Origin: Firmicutes bacterium ADurb.Bin248
Lineage (GTDB): Bacteria > Bacillota > Clostridia > Christensenellales > CAG-138
DNA: 38,691 nucleotides
Reading direction: 5' to 3'
NCBI GenBank assembly: GCA_002069725.1
Contig: MWBW01000027.1
Location: 1-38,691, forward strand
This document shows positions 1-8,795 of the stretch, one piece after another. Below the pieces are notes generated by a model. It was not told the origin of the DNA. It ran no database searches and was given only the letters and a program-made list of their open reading frames with translations. Numbering within the stretch: the first letter of the stretch is position 1; every line of letters begins with the position of its first letter. Both the position numbers and the translations under genes were made by a program.

Positions 1-322
1 ACCCGCCCGCGGCGTAGATGCATTTGTCGTAAGAGTATACCGCGTTTGCCGTGCGCGCCCCGTGCGCCTCGGGGTCGAGGGAAACGATCTCCTCGCCCAG
101 GTGCAGCGATACGTTTCGCGCGTCGTACCAGGCCCTGCTGTGCAGCGCGTAGTTCGCGGGGTTGATGAACTTGAGCGGCGTTTTGGTCAGCATGGGGCGC
201 GAGTAGGGGAGGATATCCTCGCGCGTGAACAGGTCGATCTTCGCTTCCTTATCGTGTTCGATGATGGCCTGCGTCGCGGCGACGCCCGCGGAGCCCCCGC
301 CTATGACGAGATAGCGCTTCAT
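1..322 (-). CDS. FAD/NAD(P)-dependent oxidoreductase, N-terminal part (runs off left edge)
   Basis: The first 107 codons of a minus-strand flavoprotein are present; the rest lies beyond the left edge. The protein opens with MKRYLVIGGGSAG, a Rossmann dinucleotide-binding motif (Gly8, Gly10, Gly13), and continues with a segment containing SRPMLTK, as in pyridine-nucleotide-disulfide-type reductases that pass electrons between NAD(P)H and a small ferredoxin or nitrite-reductase-like partner. Its ATG overlaps the stop of the upstream ferredoxin gene by four bases (ATGA), so the two are translationally coupled and probably act together. The physiological electron acceptor cannot be told from this part. 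Confidence 0.85.
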   Translation of the reverse strand, partial: MKRYLVIGGGSAGVAATQAIIEHDKEAKIDLFTREDILPYSRPMLTKTPLKFINPANYALHSRAWYDARNVSLHLGEEIVSLDPEAHGARTANAVYSYDKCIYAAGG

Positions 323-876
323 TCGGCGCCCCCTTTCTTCCAGCCGCGCGGCAGGCGCACGATCAGCGAGGGGTGCGTCATGTCGGCGTCGGGCAAAATC
401 TCCCCGAGCGGGTCGCCCGCGCCGTATTTGGCGGCGAGCTCGTCCCATTCGCCGAAGTCGATGCTCCTGGTCGGGCAGGCGTCCACGCACAGCGGGTTGA
501 GGCCGCGGCTCCGGCGCTCGAGGCAGGTGTCGCACTTTTGCGAAACGCCGTTTCGCTTGCTCAAGGAGATCGACCCGTACGGGCAGTTCCAAAGGCAGGT
601 GCCGCAGCCGATGCACAGCCCGTCGTCGTGCACGACCGTGCCGTCCTCGAGCTTGTGCATCGCGCCCGTCGTGCACACGGCGGTGCAGCGCGGCTCGAGG
701 CAGTGGAAGCACGCGCCGGAAAACGGGAATTCCCGCGCGTCTCCCGGCCCGTTGAGCAGCGCGACGCGCCGCATGAACACATCGGCCGGCAGCGAGTGCC
801 CGTCCTTGCAGGCAACCTGGCAGGCGCCGCAGCCGATGCAGGTATCCATGTTCACAAAAAAGCAGATACGGCTCAT
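319..876 (-). CDS. Four-cluster 4Fe-4S ferredoxin, DmsB/HycB-like electron-transfer subunit
   Basis: A 185-residue soluble iron-sulfur protein starting MSRICFFVNMDTCIGCG. Cysteine groups appear in the order CIGCGACQVAC, CFHCLEPRCTAVC, CIGCGTCLWNC and CDTC...CVDAC, the usual layout of DmsB-type subunits carrying four [4Fe-4S] clusters. These proteins relay electrons between a redox enzyme and a partner. The start at 876 is preceded by a good GGAGG five bases upstream; an in-frame ATG further upstream lacks such a site. The stop overlaps the start of the FAD oxidoreductase, so the pair is probably a two-subunit reductase. No molybdopterin enzyme is visible in the window. Confidence 0.9.
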   Translation of the reverse strand: MSRICFFVNMDTCIGCGACQVACKDGHSLPADVFMRRVALLNGPGDAREFPFSGACFHCLEPRCTAVCTTGAMHKLEDGTVVHDDGLCIGCGTCLWNCPYGSISLSKRNGVSQKCDTCLERRSRGLNPLCVDACPTRSIDFGEWDELAAKYGAGDPLGEILPDADMTHPSLIVRLPRGWKKGGAE

Positions 877-943
877 ACGTCCTCCGTTCTTATTTATGTC
901 CCGCGGGCGCAGGCGCGGGGCGCGGTATGACGCGATACAATAC

Positions 944-973
944 ATAATAGCCTTCCGCGGGCGTGGTTTGCAA
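944..973 (-). promoter_or_regulatory. Candidate promoter for the ferredoxin/flavoprotein pair
   Basis: On the minus strand, TTGCAA (968-973) is followed after 18 bases by TATTAT (944-949), about 70 bases upstream of the ferredoxin start. The match is moderate and sits in the only AT-rich patch of this divergent intergenic region. Confidence 0.35.
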
Positions 974-1046
974 CCCGCAATCCCAAAAAGACGCCGCGGG
1001 ATACATGCGCGGGGCGATGGGAAATTTCCCCGCGCCGGCGGCGCGC

Positions 1047-1075
1047 TTTACACGCTTATGCCGATTTGCTAGAAT
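1047..1075 (+). promoter_or_regulatory. Promoter of the PucR-type regulator gene
   Basis: TTTACA (1047-1052) and TAGAAT (1070-1075) are separated by exactly 17 bases, a good housekeeping-sigma promoter. Transcription would start near 1082, leaving a GC-rich leader of about 118 bases before the TTG start at 1200. The leader has no convincing ORF. Confidence 0.6.
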
Positions 1076-1199
1076 AATAGCAAAACAAAGCCGGCGCGAA
1101 AAGCGCCGCGGCCGCGCCGCAAAACGCGGGCGCGGGAACGGGAAAAGGCGGGCCGGGCCCGCCGGAGCGGGCGATGCGCCGGGAGGGAGGAGCGCGCCT

Positions 1200-2804
1200 T
1201 TGAGCATCACGATCGCCGAAATACTCAGGCTGCCCTCCATGCACGACGCAAAGGTCGTGGCGGGCGGGCAGGCGCTCGAGCGCCGGGTCTCGACCATCAG
1301 CGTGTCCGAATACACCTGGAACACCCAGTTCAAGGATATGTATTTCGACTATGCCGACAGCGAGATCGTCATCAGCGCGTTCTACGCCGCCAAGGACAGC
1401 GTGGAAAAGCAGCTCAACAACATCGAGGTCTACCACAGCAACCGCGTGGCGGGGCTGATCCTGTTCTACGTGGGCGTGATACTGCCCTATTTGGACGAGC
1501 GCGTCGTCAGCCTCGCCGAAAGGCTGAATTTCCCCATCATCATGATGCCCGAGGGGCGGCCCGACCTTCGCTACAGCGAGGTCATCTACGAGGTTGTCGA
1601 GGCGATCATCAAAAGCCACCGGCACTACAAGGACCTGACCAACGACATCATCGAGCAGGTCTCCTGCTTCCCCGCGAGCCAGAGGAGCCTCGGCTTCGCG
1701 ATGCGCATATTGAGCAACAACACATTCTCCACCATCGTGCTCGCCGATATGTCCGGCGAGCCGTACCACGTGAGCGTCTGGCCGAGGAACGTCAACGCGG
1801 AAGGGTATCTGCGCGACGGCAAGGTCATCATAGAGGGGGAACTGAACCCCATCATGGGCGAGAGCTGCCGCGTTTACGTCTACCCGATCCGCTCCGCGAA
1901 GGGGCTGCCGCTGCAGGCGGTCATCTACAAGCGCGGCGAGGTGTTCGACGCGGACGCGGTGCGCCAGATCGGCGAAACCATACAGACCGCGATCAACCTC
2001 TGGGGGCGCAACGTCGGCGAGAGTCCGCTCAGCGAGCTCGTGGGCGCGATACTCAGGGACGAGCCGTATAAGATAAAACGGCTCTCCTCGCTCTTTCGCG
2101 TGGATGTTTCGGACATACGGGATATGTGGATACTCCAGGCCGGGCAGCCCGACAAGACCGATCAACTGCTCGGCCTGCTGCCAAGGCTTCTTCAGGACGA
2201 GCTGCCGCGCGCGCGCGGCGGGTTCATCTACGACGCGTTCGAGGAGAGCGGCGTGGTGATGTTCCACGCCGTGCGCGCGCGCGACGGCCTGCCCGAGGCG
2301 GCGCGCGCCCTGCTCGAGAGCCTGCGCGGCCACGGCGCCGACGCGCTTCTCACGGACTGCCGCAACCTGGGCGGCCTCGAGCGCATCCGCAGGGCGTACA
2401 CGCTCAACGAGCGCGCGCTGCGCACGGCCAAGAAGATCTTTCCCTTAAAGCCGCTCTTCACGCTCTTCGAGCTGCGCTTCGCGGACGAGTGCATCAAGCG
2501 CATCGAGGCCGGCGATGATTCGGCGCGGCAGGCCATGGAGATGCTCGAGGCCATCCCCGGGGACGGGGGCATTTCCTACGGGGATATGCTCAAAACCCTC
2601 TTTGCCTATTACCTCGACGCGGACCGCAGCGCCGCCGCCGCCGCGGAGCTGTTGTTCGTGCACAAAAACACGATACAATACCGCATAAAAAAGTTTCATG
2701 AACTGATCGCGGACGACCTCGGCGGCATGCTCGAGGTCAACGAGCTCCTCATGGCCCTCGCGATCGGGCGCATACTGGAAAGCGACAGAAAAAGCAGGTC
2801 CTGA
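1200..2804 (+). CDS. PucR-family transcriptional regulator
   Basis: A 534-residue regulator. The N-terminus (SITIAEILRLPSM... to about residue 120) matches the PucR ligand-sensing domain (PF07905). The middle resembles the GGDEF-like CdaR region, and the C-terminus ends in a PucR C-terminal helix-turn-helix (HTH_30) around LLFVHKNTIQYRIKKF. Such proteins typically control purine, hydantoin and related nitrogen or carbon catabolic genes next to them. I chose the TTG at 1200 because a GGGAGGGAGG ribosome site lies nine bases upstream and the PucR domain begins there; the in-frame ATGs further upstream encode low-complexity Arg/Gly sequence. It very probably regulates the importer/catabolic cluster that starts 250 bases downstream. 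Whether it activates or represses is not visible. Confidence 0.9.
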   Translation: MSITIAEILRLPSMHDAKVVAGGQALERRVSTISVSEYTWNTQFKDMYFDYADSEIVISAFYAAKDSVEKQLNNIEVYHSNRVAGLILFYVGVILPYLDERVVSLAERLNFPIIMMPEGRPDLRYSEVIYEVVEAIIKSHRHYKDLTNDIIEQVSCFPASQRSLGFAMRILSNNTFSTIVLADMSGEPYHVSVWPRNVNAEGYLRDGKVIIEGELNPIMGESCRVYVYPIRSAKGLPLQAVIYKRGEVFDADAVRQIGETIQTAINLWGRNVGESPLSELVGAILRDEPYKIKRLSSLFRVDVSDIRDMWILQAGQPDKTDQLLGLLPRLLQDELPRARGGFIYDAFEESGVVMFHAVRARDGLPEAARALLESLRGHGADALLTDCRNLGGLERIRRAYTLNERALRTAKKIFPLKPLFTLFELRFADECIKRIEAGDDSARQAMEMLEAIPGDGGISYGDMLKTLFAYYLDADRSAAAAAELLFVHKNTIQYRIKKFHELIADDLGGMLEVNELLMALAIGRILESDRKSRS

Positions 2805-3055
2805 CGGGAATTGCCGGTAATTCTGCCAGCCTCGCCCGGCCCCGGAGCCGCGTGCCCGCGTCCCCGCGTTTTGCACTAAAACGTTTTGTTCTCCAAAACA
2901 AAGCGGAGGCGGCGACGTTGATGCCCAGACCAACGATTTCTTGATTTCGATGTGATACCATACCGGTACTGGGGCAAAGCAATCTGTCGCCATTCCGAAT
3001 CATGAGGAAAACCACAACAAAATGACGCACACAAAGTAGAGAGGAGAGCCACCCT
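2805..3055 (+). promoter_or_regulatory. Control region ahead of the importer operon
   Basis: This 251-base gap should carry the operon promoter and regulator sites. It contains an inverted repeat GTTTTG-ttctc-CAAAAC (2883-2899), a possible regulator site, and an extended -10-like TGATACCAT near 2950-2960, but no good -35. A palindrome TACCGGTA lies at about 2961-2968. The ribosome site AGAGGAGAG precedes the ATG at 3056. I cannot fix the promoter with confidence. Confidence 0.35.
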
Positions 3056-4723
3056 ATGAAACGCGCATTGGCAATTCTATTGGCCGCGCTCATGCTCATC
3101 GGCATCGCGGGCTGCACCGACAATCCGCCGACTCCGGCCGGGACCGACAAGCCGGCCGAAACCCAAGGCAAGCCGAAAGCCCTCACCATCCCCGTCGACT
3201 GGCCCGCCTACATCGATCCCGGCGTAGGCAGCAAGGCCGCGGACTGCATCAGCTTCGTCAACCTGTACGACACGCTGGTATTCCCCAACAGCGACGCCAC
3301 CATCAGCCCCATGGTAGCCGAGAGCTGGGAAGCCAACGACGACTGCACCGAGTACACCTTCCATCTGCGTGACGACGTGGTGTTCCACAGCGGCAACAAG
3401 CTCACCGCAAAGGACGTGGCCTTCAGCATGAACCGCATGCTGAGCGTCGGCGAGGGCTTCGCGTACATGTACGCCGGGCTCGTGCAGAGCGTGGAGGCCG
3501 TGGACGAGAAGACCGTGAAGTTCACGCTCAGCTCGTCCTCGGGTCTGTTCCCGAACCTTCTGATCCGCCTGTACATACTCGACGAGGCGACGGTCATGGC
3601 CAACATCGCCAAGGACGGCGCCTACGGCGAGTTCGGCGACTACGGCAAGAACTGGCTGCTCACGCACGACGCGGGCTCCGGTCCCTACAAGGTCAAGGAA
3701 ATGATCACCGAAGAGCACCTGACCATGGAAAAATACTCCGATTATTGGATGGGCTGGTCCGATAAACCGCAGGCGCCCGACACGGTGAAGCTGCTCGGCG
3801 GCGTGGACACGGCTTCCATGAAAACCATGATGGCCAACGGCGAGCTCGACGCCAGCGACGACGCGCAGACCGCCGAAACCTACGCGGCGCTCGACGCGCT
3901 CGAGGGCGTGGAGATCTCCCGCGCGCCCATCGGCGTCAACTTCAACATCATGCTCAACACCAAGCTCGCCCCCACGGACGACGTGCACGTCAGGAAGGCC
4001 ATCGCCTTCGCGACCGATTACGACACCATCGCCAACGACATCTACATCGGCAGCGCCAAGGCGACCGGCCCCATCCAGAAGGGCATGGCGGGCAGCCTGA
4101 GCGACGAGGAGTGCCCTTATAAGTACGACCTCGCCAAGGCCGAGGAAGAGCTCAAGCAGTCCCCCTATTACAACGATCTGATCAGCGGCGCGATGAAGCT
4201 CTCGCTGACCTATTGCAGCGAGGGCGGCGCGCAGCAGGAAAACCTCGCGCTGCTCATACAGGCCGGCATGGCCTCCCTCGGCGTGAGCGTGGAGATCACG
4301 GGCAAGCCCTTCGCCACCATGATGACCGACGCGCAGACCGTCGAAACCACGCCCAACGCCTCCTTCGTGGCGTTCGCGCCCAGCTACCTCGACGGCAGCG
4401 GCTACCTCAAGAACCGCTACCATTCCTCCTCCTGCGGCACGTGGGAGCAGATGGAATGGCTGCAGGACGCCGAGATCGACGCGCTGATCGAGCAGGCCAT
4501 GTCCACCATGGATCAGGACGCGCGGAACGCGATCTATAAAGAGATCTCGCTCAAGCTCATGGATATCTGCCCGACCGTGTGGATGGCGGACCTCGCGAGC
4601 TCCTCGGCGTACCGCGCCGACCACTTCATAAGCCCCGTGGCGGAAATGTTTGCCGCGGGCGAGGCGTTCATCTTCGCGATGGGCTACTCCTGCTACTACC
4701 GCGACTACAAGATACTCGGCTGA
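3056..4723 (+). CDS. Peptide/nickel-type ABC transporter substrate-binding lipoprotein
   Basis: A 555-residue extracytoplasmic solute-binding protein of the DppA/OppA family (SBP_bac_5). The N-terminus is a lipoprotein signal: MKRALAI, a hydrophobic stretch, and a lipobox ending at Cys20 (IAGC), followed by a short Thr/Pro-rich linker. The mature part has family landmarks such as YTFHLRDDVVFHSG, the LTAKDVAFSMNRML region and DVHVRKAIAFATDY. It would capture the substrate outside the membrane and deliver it to the two permeases encoded next. Family members bind peptides, nickel chelates, opines, sugars or other small acids, so the fold does not reveal the ligand. It is the first gene of the importer operon. 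Confidence 0.92.
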   Translation: MKRALAILLAALMLIGIAGCTDNPPTPAGTDKPAETQGKPKALTIPVDWPAYIDPGVGSKAADCISFVNLYDTLVFPNSDATISPMVAESWEANDDCTEYTFHLRDDVVFHSGNKLTAKDVAFSMNRMLSVGEGFAYMYAGLVQSVEAVDEKTVKFTLSSSSGLFPNLLIRLYILDEATVMANIAKDGAYGEFGDYGKNWLLTHDAGSGPYKVKEMITEEHLTMEKYSDYWMGWSDKPQAPDTVKLLGGVDTASMKTMMANGELDASDDAQTAETYAALDALEGVEISRAPIGVNFNIMLNTKLAPTDDVHVRKAIAFATDYDTIANDIYIGSAKATGPIQKGMAGSLSDEECPYKYDLAKAEEELKQSPYYNDLISGAMKLSLTYCSEGGAQQENLALLIQAGMASLGVSVEITGKPFATMMTDAQTVETTPNASFVAFAPSYLDGSGYLKNRYHSSSCGTWEQMEWLQDAEIDALIEQAMSTMDQDARNAIYKEISLKLMDICPTVWMADLASSSAYRADHFISPVAEMFAAGEAFIFAMGYSCYYRDYKILG

Positions 4724-4743
4724 CGGCCGCCGCACCCGTAAAC

Positions 4744-4779
4744 TGTGCATATGCGCGCTGAAAAGCGCGCATATGCGCA
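4744..4779 (+). other. Perfect GAAA-capped hairpin between binding-protein and permease genes
   Basis: GCATATGCGCGCT (4747-4759) pairs perfectly with AGCGCGCATATGC (4764-4776) around a GAAA tetraloop. Three more pairs, including one G-U, extend it to 16 bp. An A-rich tract follows rather than a T-tract, so it is not a standard terminator. Such hairpins after binding-protein genes usually block 3' exonucleases and keep that message more abundant than the downstream permease message. Confidence 0.75.
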
Positions 4780-4828
4780 AAAAAACGGTTCCTGACAAAA
4801 ACCGGTATCCCGAAGGAGAGGGTTTTGT

Positions 4829-5845
4829 ATGATTCTGAAAATACTCAAACGCGTCGTATCGTATCTGCTGGTGCTGCTGGGCCTGTCGGTGTTCGTGTTC
4901 ATACTGGTCCGCGTGATGCCGGGCGACACCGCGCGCCTCGCGCTGGGCCCCCGCGCGCCGGAGGAAACCGTGCAGGCGCTGCGCAGGGAGATGCACCTCG
5001 ACAAGTCCATCCCCGTCCAGTATTACTACTGGCTCAAGGGAATACTGCAGGGCGACCTCGGCACGTCCGTGATTTCCAAGCGCCCGATCACCGAGGACAT
5101 CGCCTTTTATCTGCCCGCGACCGTCGAGCTCGCGCTGCTCTCGGCGATATTCATGGCCACATTCGGCATACTTCTGGGCGTCACGGCCACGAAGTATTCC
5201 GAAAAATGGCCGGACGCCATCATCCGCGTGCTCTCGTATCTGGGCATCGTCGCGCCCGCCTTCCTCTGGGCGGTGCTCGCCATGCTGCTCTTCGCGTACC
5301 TGATACCGATACTCCCCGTGTCGGGCAGGATCAGCGCGGGCATCGCGCCGCCCGTGACGCGCACGGGGCTTTACATCGTCGATTATCTGCTCCAGGGAAA
5401 TTTCGCAGGCGCGTGGGACGCTTTCCGCCATCTGGTCATGCCGGCCATCGTGCTCTCGTTCGGCGGCATCAGCCAGTCCGCGCGCATCTGCCGCGCGAGC
5501 ATGGTCTCCAACATGGAGAAGCCCTACGCCGCCGCGGAACGCGCCTACGGCATCCCGGAGAACAAGATTCTTTATAAATACCTGCTCAAGCCCTCGCTCA
5601 ACTCGTTCATCTCGGTGACGGCGCTCGACATCGCGATGCTCTTCGGCGGCGCGTACCTCGTGGAGAGCATATTCAACTATCCCGGCCTTTCGCGCTACGG
5701 CCTGACCGCCATGCTCAACAAGGACGTGTTCGCGGTGAGCGCGGTGATGCTTGTGGACGGCGTGATCGTGATCGGGTTCAACCTCGTCACGGACATCATC
5801 ATCTCGTTCCTCGACCCGAGAATACGCTATTCCTCTTCCACTTGA
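4829..5845 (+). CDS. ABC transporter permease, DppB/OppB type
   Basis: A 338-residue inner-membrane permease. An N-terminal membrane helix (residues 8-30, YLLVLLGLSVFVFILV) is followed by RVMPGD, typical of DppB/OppB proteins, then several further helices. The cytoplasmic EAA loop that docks to the ATPase is seen as AAERAYGIPENKILYKYLL. The start is supported by AGGAGAGGG ten bases upstream. It forms the translocation channel with the next gene product. Confidence 0.93.
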   Translation: MILKILKRVVSYLLVLLGLSVFVFILVRVMPGDTARLALGPRAPEETVQALRREMHLDKSIPVQYYYWLKGILQGDLGTSVISKRPITEDIAFYLPATVELALLSAIFMATFGILLGVTATKYSEKWPDAIIRVLSYLGIVAPAFLWAVLAMLLFAYLIPILPVSGRISAGIAPPVTRTGLYIVDYLLQGNFAGAWDAFRHLVMPAIVLSFGGISQSARICRASMVSNMEKPYAAAERAYGIPENKILYKYLLKPSLNSFISVTALDIAMLFGGAYLVESIFNYPGLSRYGLTAMLNKDVFAVSAVMLVDGVIVIGFNLVTDIIISFLDPRIRYSSST

Positions 5846-5876
5846 CGAAGGGAAGAACCGAGAAAGGAAGCGGATT

Positions 5877-6791
5877 ATGGAAAGCTGCCCGAATAAAATC
5901 GACATCTCCCAGGTGGACGTCTCGCGCATCCCGCGCAGGAACGCCGGGGAGAACATCCGGAAGCTCTGGTATAAATTCTCCCTCAACCGGGTTTCGGTCG
6001 TGGGCCTCGCGCTGATCCTCCTCATCGCGGCCGCCGCGATCTTCTACAGGAGCATCGTGCCCTATCCCGAGCACATCGGCGCCATGGTGGACTTCAAGAA
6101 CGCCTGCATGCCGCCCTCCTGGCAGCACCTGTGCGGCACGGACCAGGCCGGCCGCGACATTTTGAGCCGCATCATATACGCCTTCCGCGGCGCGCTCACG
6201 ATGGGCGTCGTCGCGATCCTCGCGATACTGCCGCTGGGCGGCGTGCTCGGCCTTGTCGCCGGCTACTGGAACGGGAGGTTCGTCTCCAACCTCATCATGC
6301 GCGTCGCGGACGTGTTCCTCTCCCTTCCCACGCTGATCCTTGTGATGTGCGTCTCCTCCATCATGACGCCGAGCACGCGCAACGCCATGCTCGCCATCAG
6401 CATTTCCTGGTGGCCGTGGTACACGCGCCTCGTGTACGGCATCGTGACCTCGACGCGCAACGAGGTCTACATCCGCTCCGCCGAGGTGCTCGGCGCGAAC
6501 GTGTGGCACATACTGCTCAAGGAGATACTGCCCAACGCGCTCGGCCCGATCCTCACGAAAATGACGCTCGACTTCGGCGTGGCGATACTCGCCGGCGCGA
6601 CGCTGAGCTTCGTGGGCATGGGCGAGCAGCCGCCCGCGCCGTCGCTGGGCGCGATGGTTTCCGCGGGCGTGGGGTACCTGCCCGACCAGTGGTGGATGGC
6701 GGTGTTCCCCGCCCTCGCGATCATGCTGATCGTGCTGGGCTTCAACCTGTTGGGAGACGGCATAGGCGACATGCTGTCGGATGCGGAGTAA
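5877..6791 (+). CDS. ABC transporter permease, DppC/OppC type
   Basis: A 304-residue second permease subunit. It has the N-terminal single helix (VSVVGLALILLIAAAAIFY), then the typical CGTDQAGRDILSRIIYAFR segment of DppC proteins, four to five more membrane helices, and the EAA loop SAEVLGANVWHILLKEILP. It pairs with the preceding permease. The ribosome site AAGGAAG lies just upstream, 31 bases after the previous stop, so both are in one transcript. Confidence 0.93.
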   Translation: MESCPNKIDISQVDVSRIPRRNAGENIRKLWYKFSLNRVSVVGLALILLIAAAAIFYRSIVPYPEHIGAMVDFKNACMPPSWQHLCGTDQAGRDILSRIIYAFRGALTMGVVAILAILPLGGVLGLVAGYWNGRFVSNLIMRVADVFLSLPTLILVMCVSSIMTPSTRNAMLAISISWWPWYTRLVYGIVTSTRNEVYIRSAEVLGANVWHILLKEILPNALGPILTKMTLDFGVAILAGATLSFVGMGEQPPAPSLGAMVSAGVGYLPDQWWMAVFPALAIMLIVLGFNLLGDGIGDMLSDAE

Positions 6792-6795
6792 GGCT

Positions 6796-7803
6796 ATGGA
6801 AACGCATATCAAAGAGCAAGACAACCGCGTCGTGGACGTAAAGAACCTGTTCATCTCCTTTCGCACCTTCAAGGGCTACACGAAGGTGTTGAACGGCGTG
6901 AACCTGCACGTGCGCCGCAAGGAGAAGATCGCCATCGTGGGCGAGACCGGCTGCGGCAAGACCACGACCGTCTACGCCATCGCGCAGATACTCGCCAAGC
7001 AGGCGCGCGTCGACGGCGGCGAGATCTTCTTCAAGGGCAGGGACTCGCTTCGCATGAACGAAAAGGAGCTCAAGCAGCTTCGCGCGAGCGGTATATCCGT
7101 GATATTCCAAGACCCCATCGCCTCGCTGAACCCCGTGTTCACCATAGGCGACCAGATGGCGGAGGTCATCCGCTACTCGGGCATAGAGGGCGCGCGCGAC
7201 CCCAGGGTGCAGCGCGAGCGCACCGTCGCGGCGCTGAGAGAAACCTCGCTGCCCGACCCCGAACGGCTCATGGAGAACTATCCCTTCCAGCTCTCGGGCG
7301 GCATGCGCCAGCGCATCTGCATCGCGATGTCGCTCGCGACGCCGCGCGACCTGGTGATCGCCGACGAGCCCACGACCAACCTCGACGTGACCATACAGGA
7401 CCAGGTGTTGAAGATACTCCGCCAGCGCGTCGAGGAGAAGCAGAGCGCGCTGATACTCATCACGCATTCCCTGGGCGTCGCGCGCGAGGTGGCGGACCGC
7501 ATCTACGTCATGTACGCGGGCAATATGGTTGAAACCGCGGGCGCGGAGGAGCTTTTCCGCGAATGCCTGCACCCCTACTCCAGGGGGCTGATGAGCTGCA
7601 TCCCCAAGCTTTCCGGCGGCGGCATCGCCTCGGGCATACCCGGGCATCTGCCCAGCTATTACGCGCCGCCCCCGGGCTGCCGCTTCGAGCCGCGCTGCCC
7701 TCACGCCATGCCGCGCTGCAAACAGGCCATGCCGCCCATGTACGAGGCGGCGCCGGGGCATTGCGTCGCCTGCTATCTTTACGAGAGGGGGACGAGCGCG
7801 TGA
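6796..7803 (+). CDS. ABC transporter ATP-binding protein, DppD/OppD type
   Basis: A 335-residue ATPase. Walker A GETGCGKT is at residues 49-56, followed by a Q-loop region (FQDPIASLNP), signature LSGGMRQR and Walker B LVIADEPT. The C-terminal oligopeptide-transporter extension holds a cysteine cluster (GCRFEPRCPHAMPRC) that in this family can carry an iron-sulfur cluster. I prefer the ATG at 6796, with GGAG seven bases upstream, to the in-frame ATG at 6781 inside the permease gene. Its stop overlaps the GTG start of the second ATPase. Confidence 0.92.
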   Translation: METHIKEQDNRVVDVKNLFISFRTFKGYTKVLNGVNLHVRRKEKIAIVGETGCGKTTTVYAIAQILAKQARVDGGEIFFKGRDSLRMNEKELKQLRASGISVIFQDPIASLNPVFTIGDQMAEVIRYSGIEGARDPRVQRERTVAALRETSLPDPERLMENYPFQLSGGMRQRICIAMSLATPRDLVIADEPTTNLDVTIQDQVLKILRQRVEEKQSALILITHSLGVAREVADRIYVMYAGNMVETAGAEELFRECLHPYSRGLMSCIPKLSGGGIASGIPGHLPSYYAPPPGCRFEPRCPHAMPRCKQAMPPMYEAAPGHCVACYLYERGTSA

Positions 7804-8792
7804 AAAGCGGTAACGACATACTCGTCGTCGAGGACCTCAAGAAATACTTCCCCGTGAAAACCAAGGGGAAGCAGGAGCTGTTCGTCAAGGCCATAGACGG
7901 CGTGAGCTTCTCGCTCAAGCCCGGCGAAACGCTCGGGCTCGTGGGCGAATCCGGTTCGGGCAAGAGCACGGTCGCCTACGACGTGGTGGGCATGTACAGC
8001 CCGACCTCCGGCTCCATCCGCTTCAAGGGGCGGGAAATCGGCATGCTGCTGCGCGAGAGGCCGCTTCCCCTCAAGAAGGAAATACAGATCGTGTTCCAGG
8101 ACCCCGGCACGTCGCTCAACCCGAAGCGCACGGTCTACAAGATACTCGAGCTGCCGCTTCGCATCCATAAGATCTGCGAGCCGAAGGATTACGTCAAGTA
8201 CGTGGCGCGGCTCATGGACCTCGTGGAGCTGCCCTACGAATACATGTTCAAGTATCCGTCGGCGCTCGGCGGCGGAGAGCGGCAGATGGTGGCCATCGCG
8301 CGCGCCCTGGCGACCAACCCGCAGCTCATCGTGCTGGACGAACCCACGAGCGCGCTGGACGTTTCCGTGCAGGCCAAGATCATCAACACGCTGCTCAGGC
8401 TGCAAAAGGAGATGAACCTCTCTTACCTGTTCATCACGCACGACTTGAGCCTGATGCGAAACGTCGCTTCCCGCGTCGCCATCATGTACCTGGGCAAGAT
8501 CGCCGAGATCGCTCCCACGGAGGATTTTTTCCGCAGCCCGCGGCATCCGTACACGAAGATGCTGCTCTCCTCGATCCCCGTCGTGAGCCCGGAGGAGGAA
8601 AAGTACCGGCCGGAGCGCATCGAATCGCGCGGGGAAATACCGAGCCCCGTCAACGTGCCCGCCGGCTGCAGCTTCAACACGCGCTGTCCGTTCGCGATGG
8701 AACGGTGTTTGAAAGAGGACCCCGTCCCCGTCGCGCTGGACGCGGAAGGCCTGCACATGGCAAGATGCCATTTGCTTGAAATGAGAGGGTAA
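7800..8792 (+). CDS. ABC transporter ATP-binding protein, DppF/OppF type
   Basis: A 330-residue partner ATPase that begins with a GTG overlapping the previous stop (GTGA), a coupling typical of this pair. Walker A GESGSGKS is at residues 49-56 and Walker B is LIVLDEPT with the SALD D-loop. The signature reads LGGGERQ instead of the usual LSGGQRQ; serine to glycine at that position is a mild oddity. The C-terminus has the family cysteine motif GCSFNTRCPFAMERC. It completes the five-gene importer. Confidence 0.92.
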   Translation: MKSGNDILVVEDLKKYFPVKTKGKQELFVKAIDGVSFSLKPGETLGLVGESGSGKSTVAYDVVGMYSPTSGSIRFKGREIGMLLRERPLPLKKEIQIVFQDPGTSLNPKRTVYKILELPLRIHKICEPKDYVKYVARLMDLVELPYEYMFKYPSALGGGERQMVAIARALATNPQLIVLDEPTSALDVSVQAKIINTLLRLQKEMNLSYLFITHDLSLMRNVASRVAIMYLGKIAEIAPTEDFFRSPRHPYTKMLLSSIPVVSPEEEKYRPERIESRGEIPSPVNVPAGCSFNTRCPFAMERCLKEDPVPVALDAEGLHMARCHLLEMRG

Positions 8793-8795
8793 GAG

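Noticed and set aside
4744..4779. Intrinsic terminator after the binding-protein gene
   Set aside because: The stem is strong, but an A-tract follows on the plus strand and no U-tract follows on either strand.
3077..6025. Long minus-strand open frame opposite the binding-protein and permease genes
   Set aside because: An artefact of high GC codon use. The plus strand encodes clear family members there, and the minus product is His/Arg/Val-rich with no recognisable domain. The same applies to the long minus frame at 7779-11360 and the plus frame at 24053-25432.
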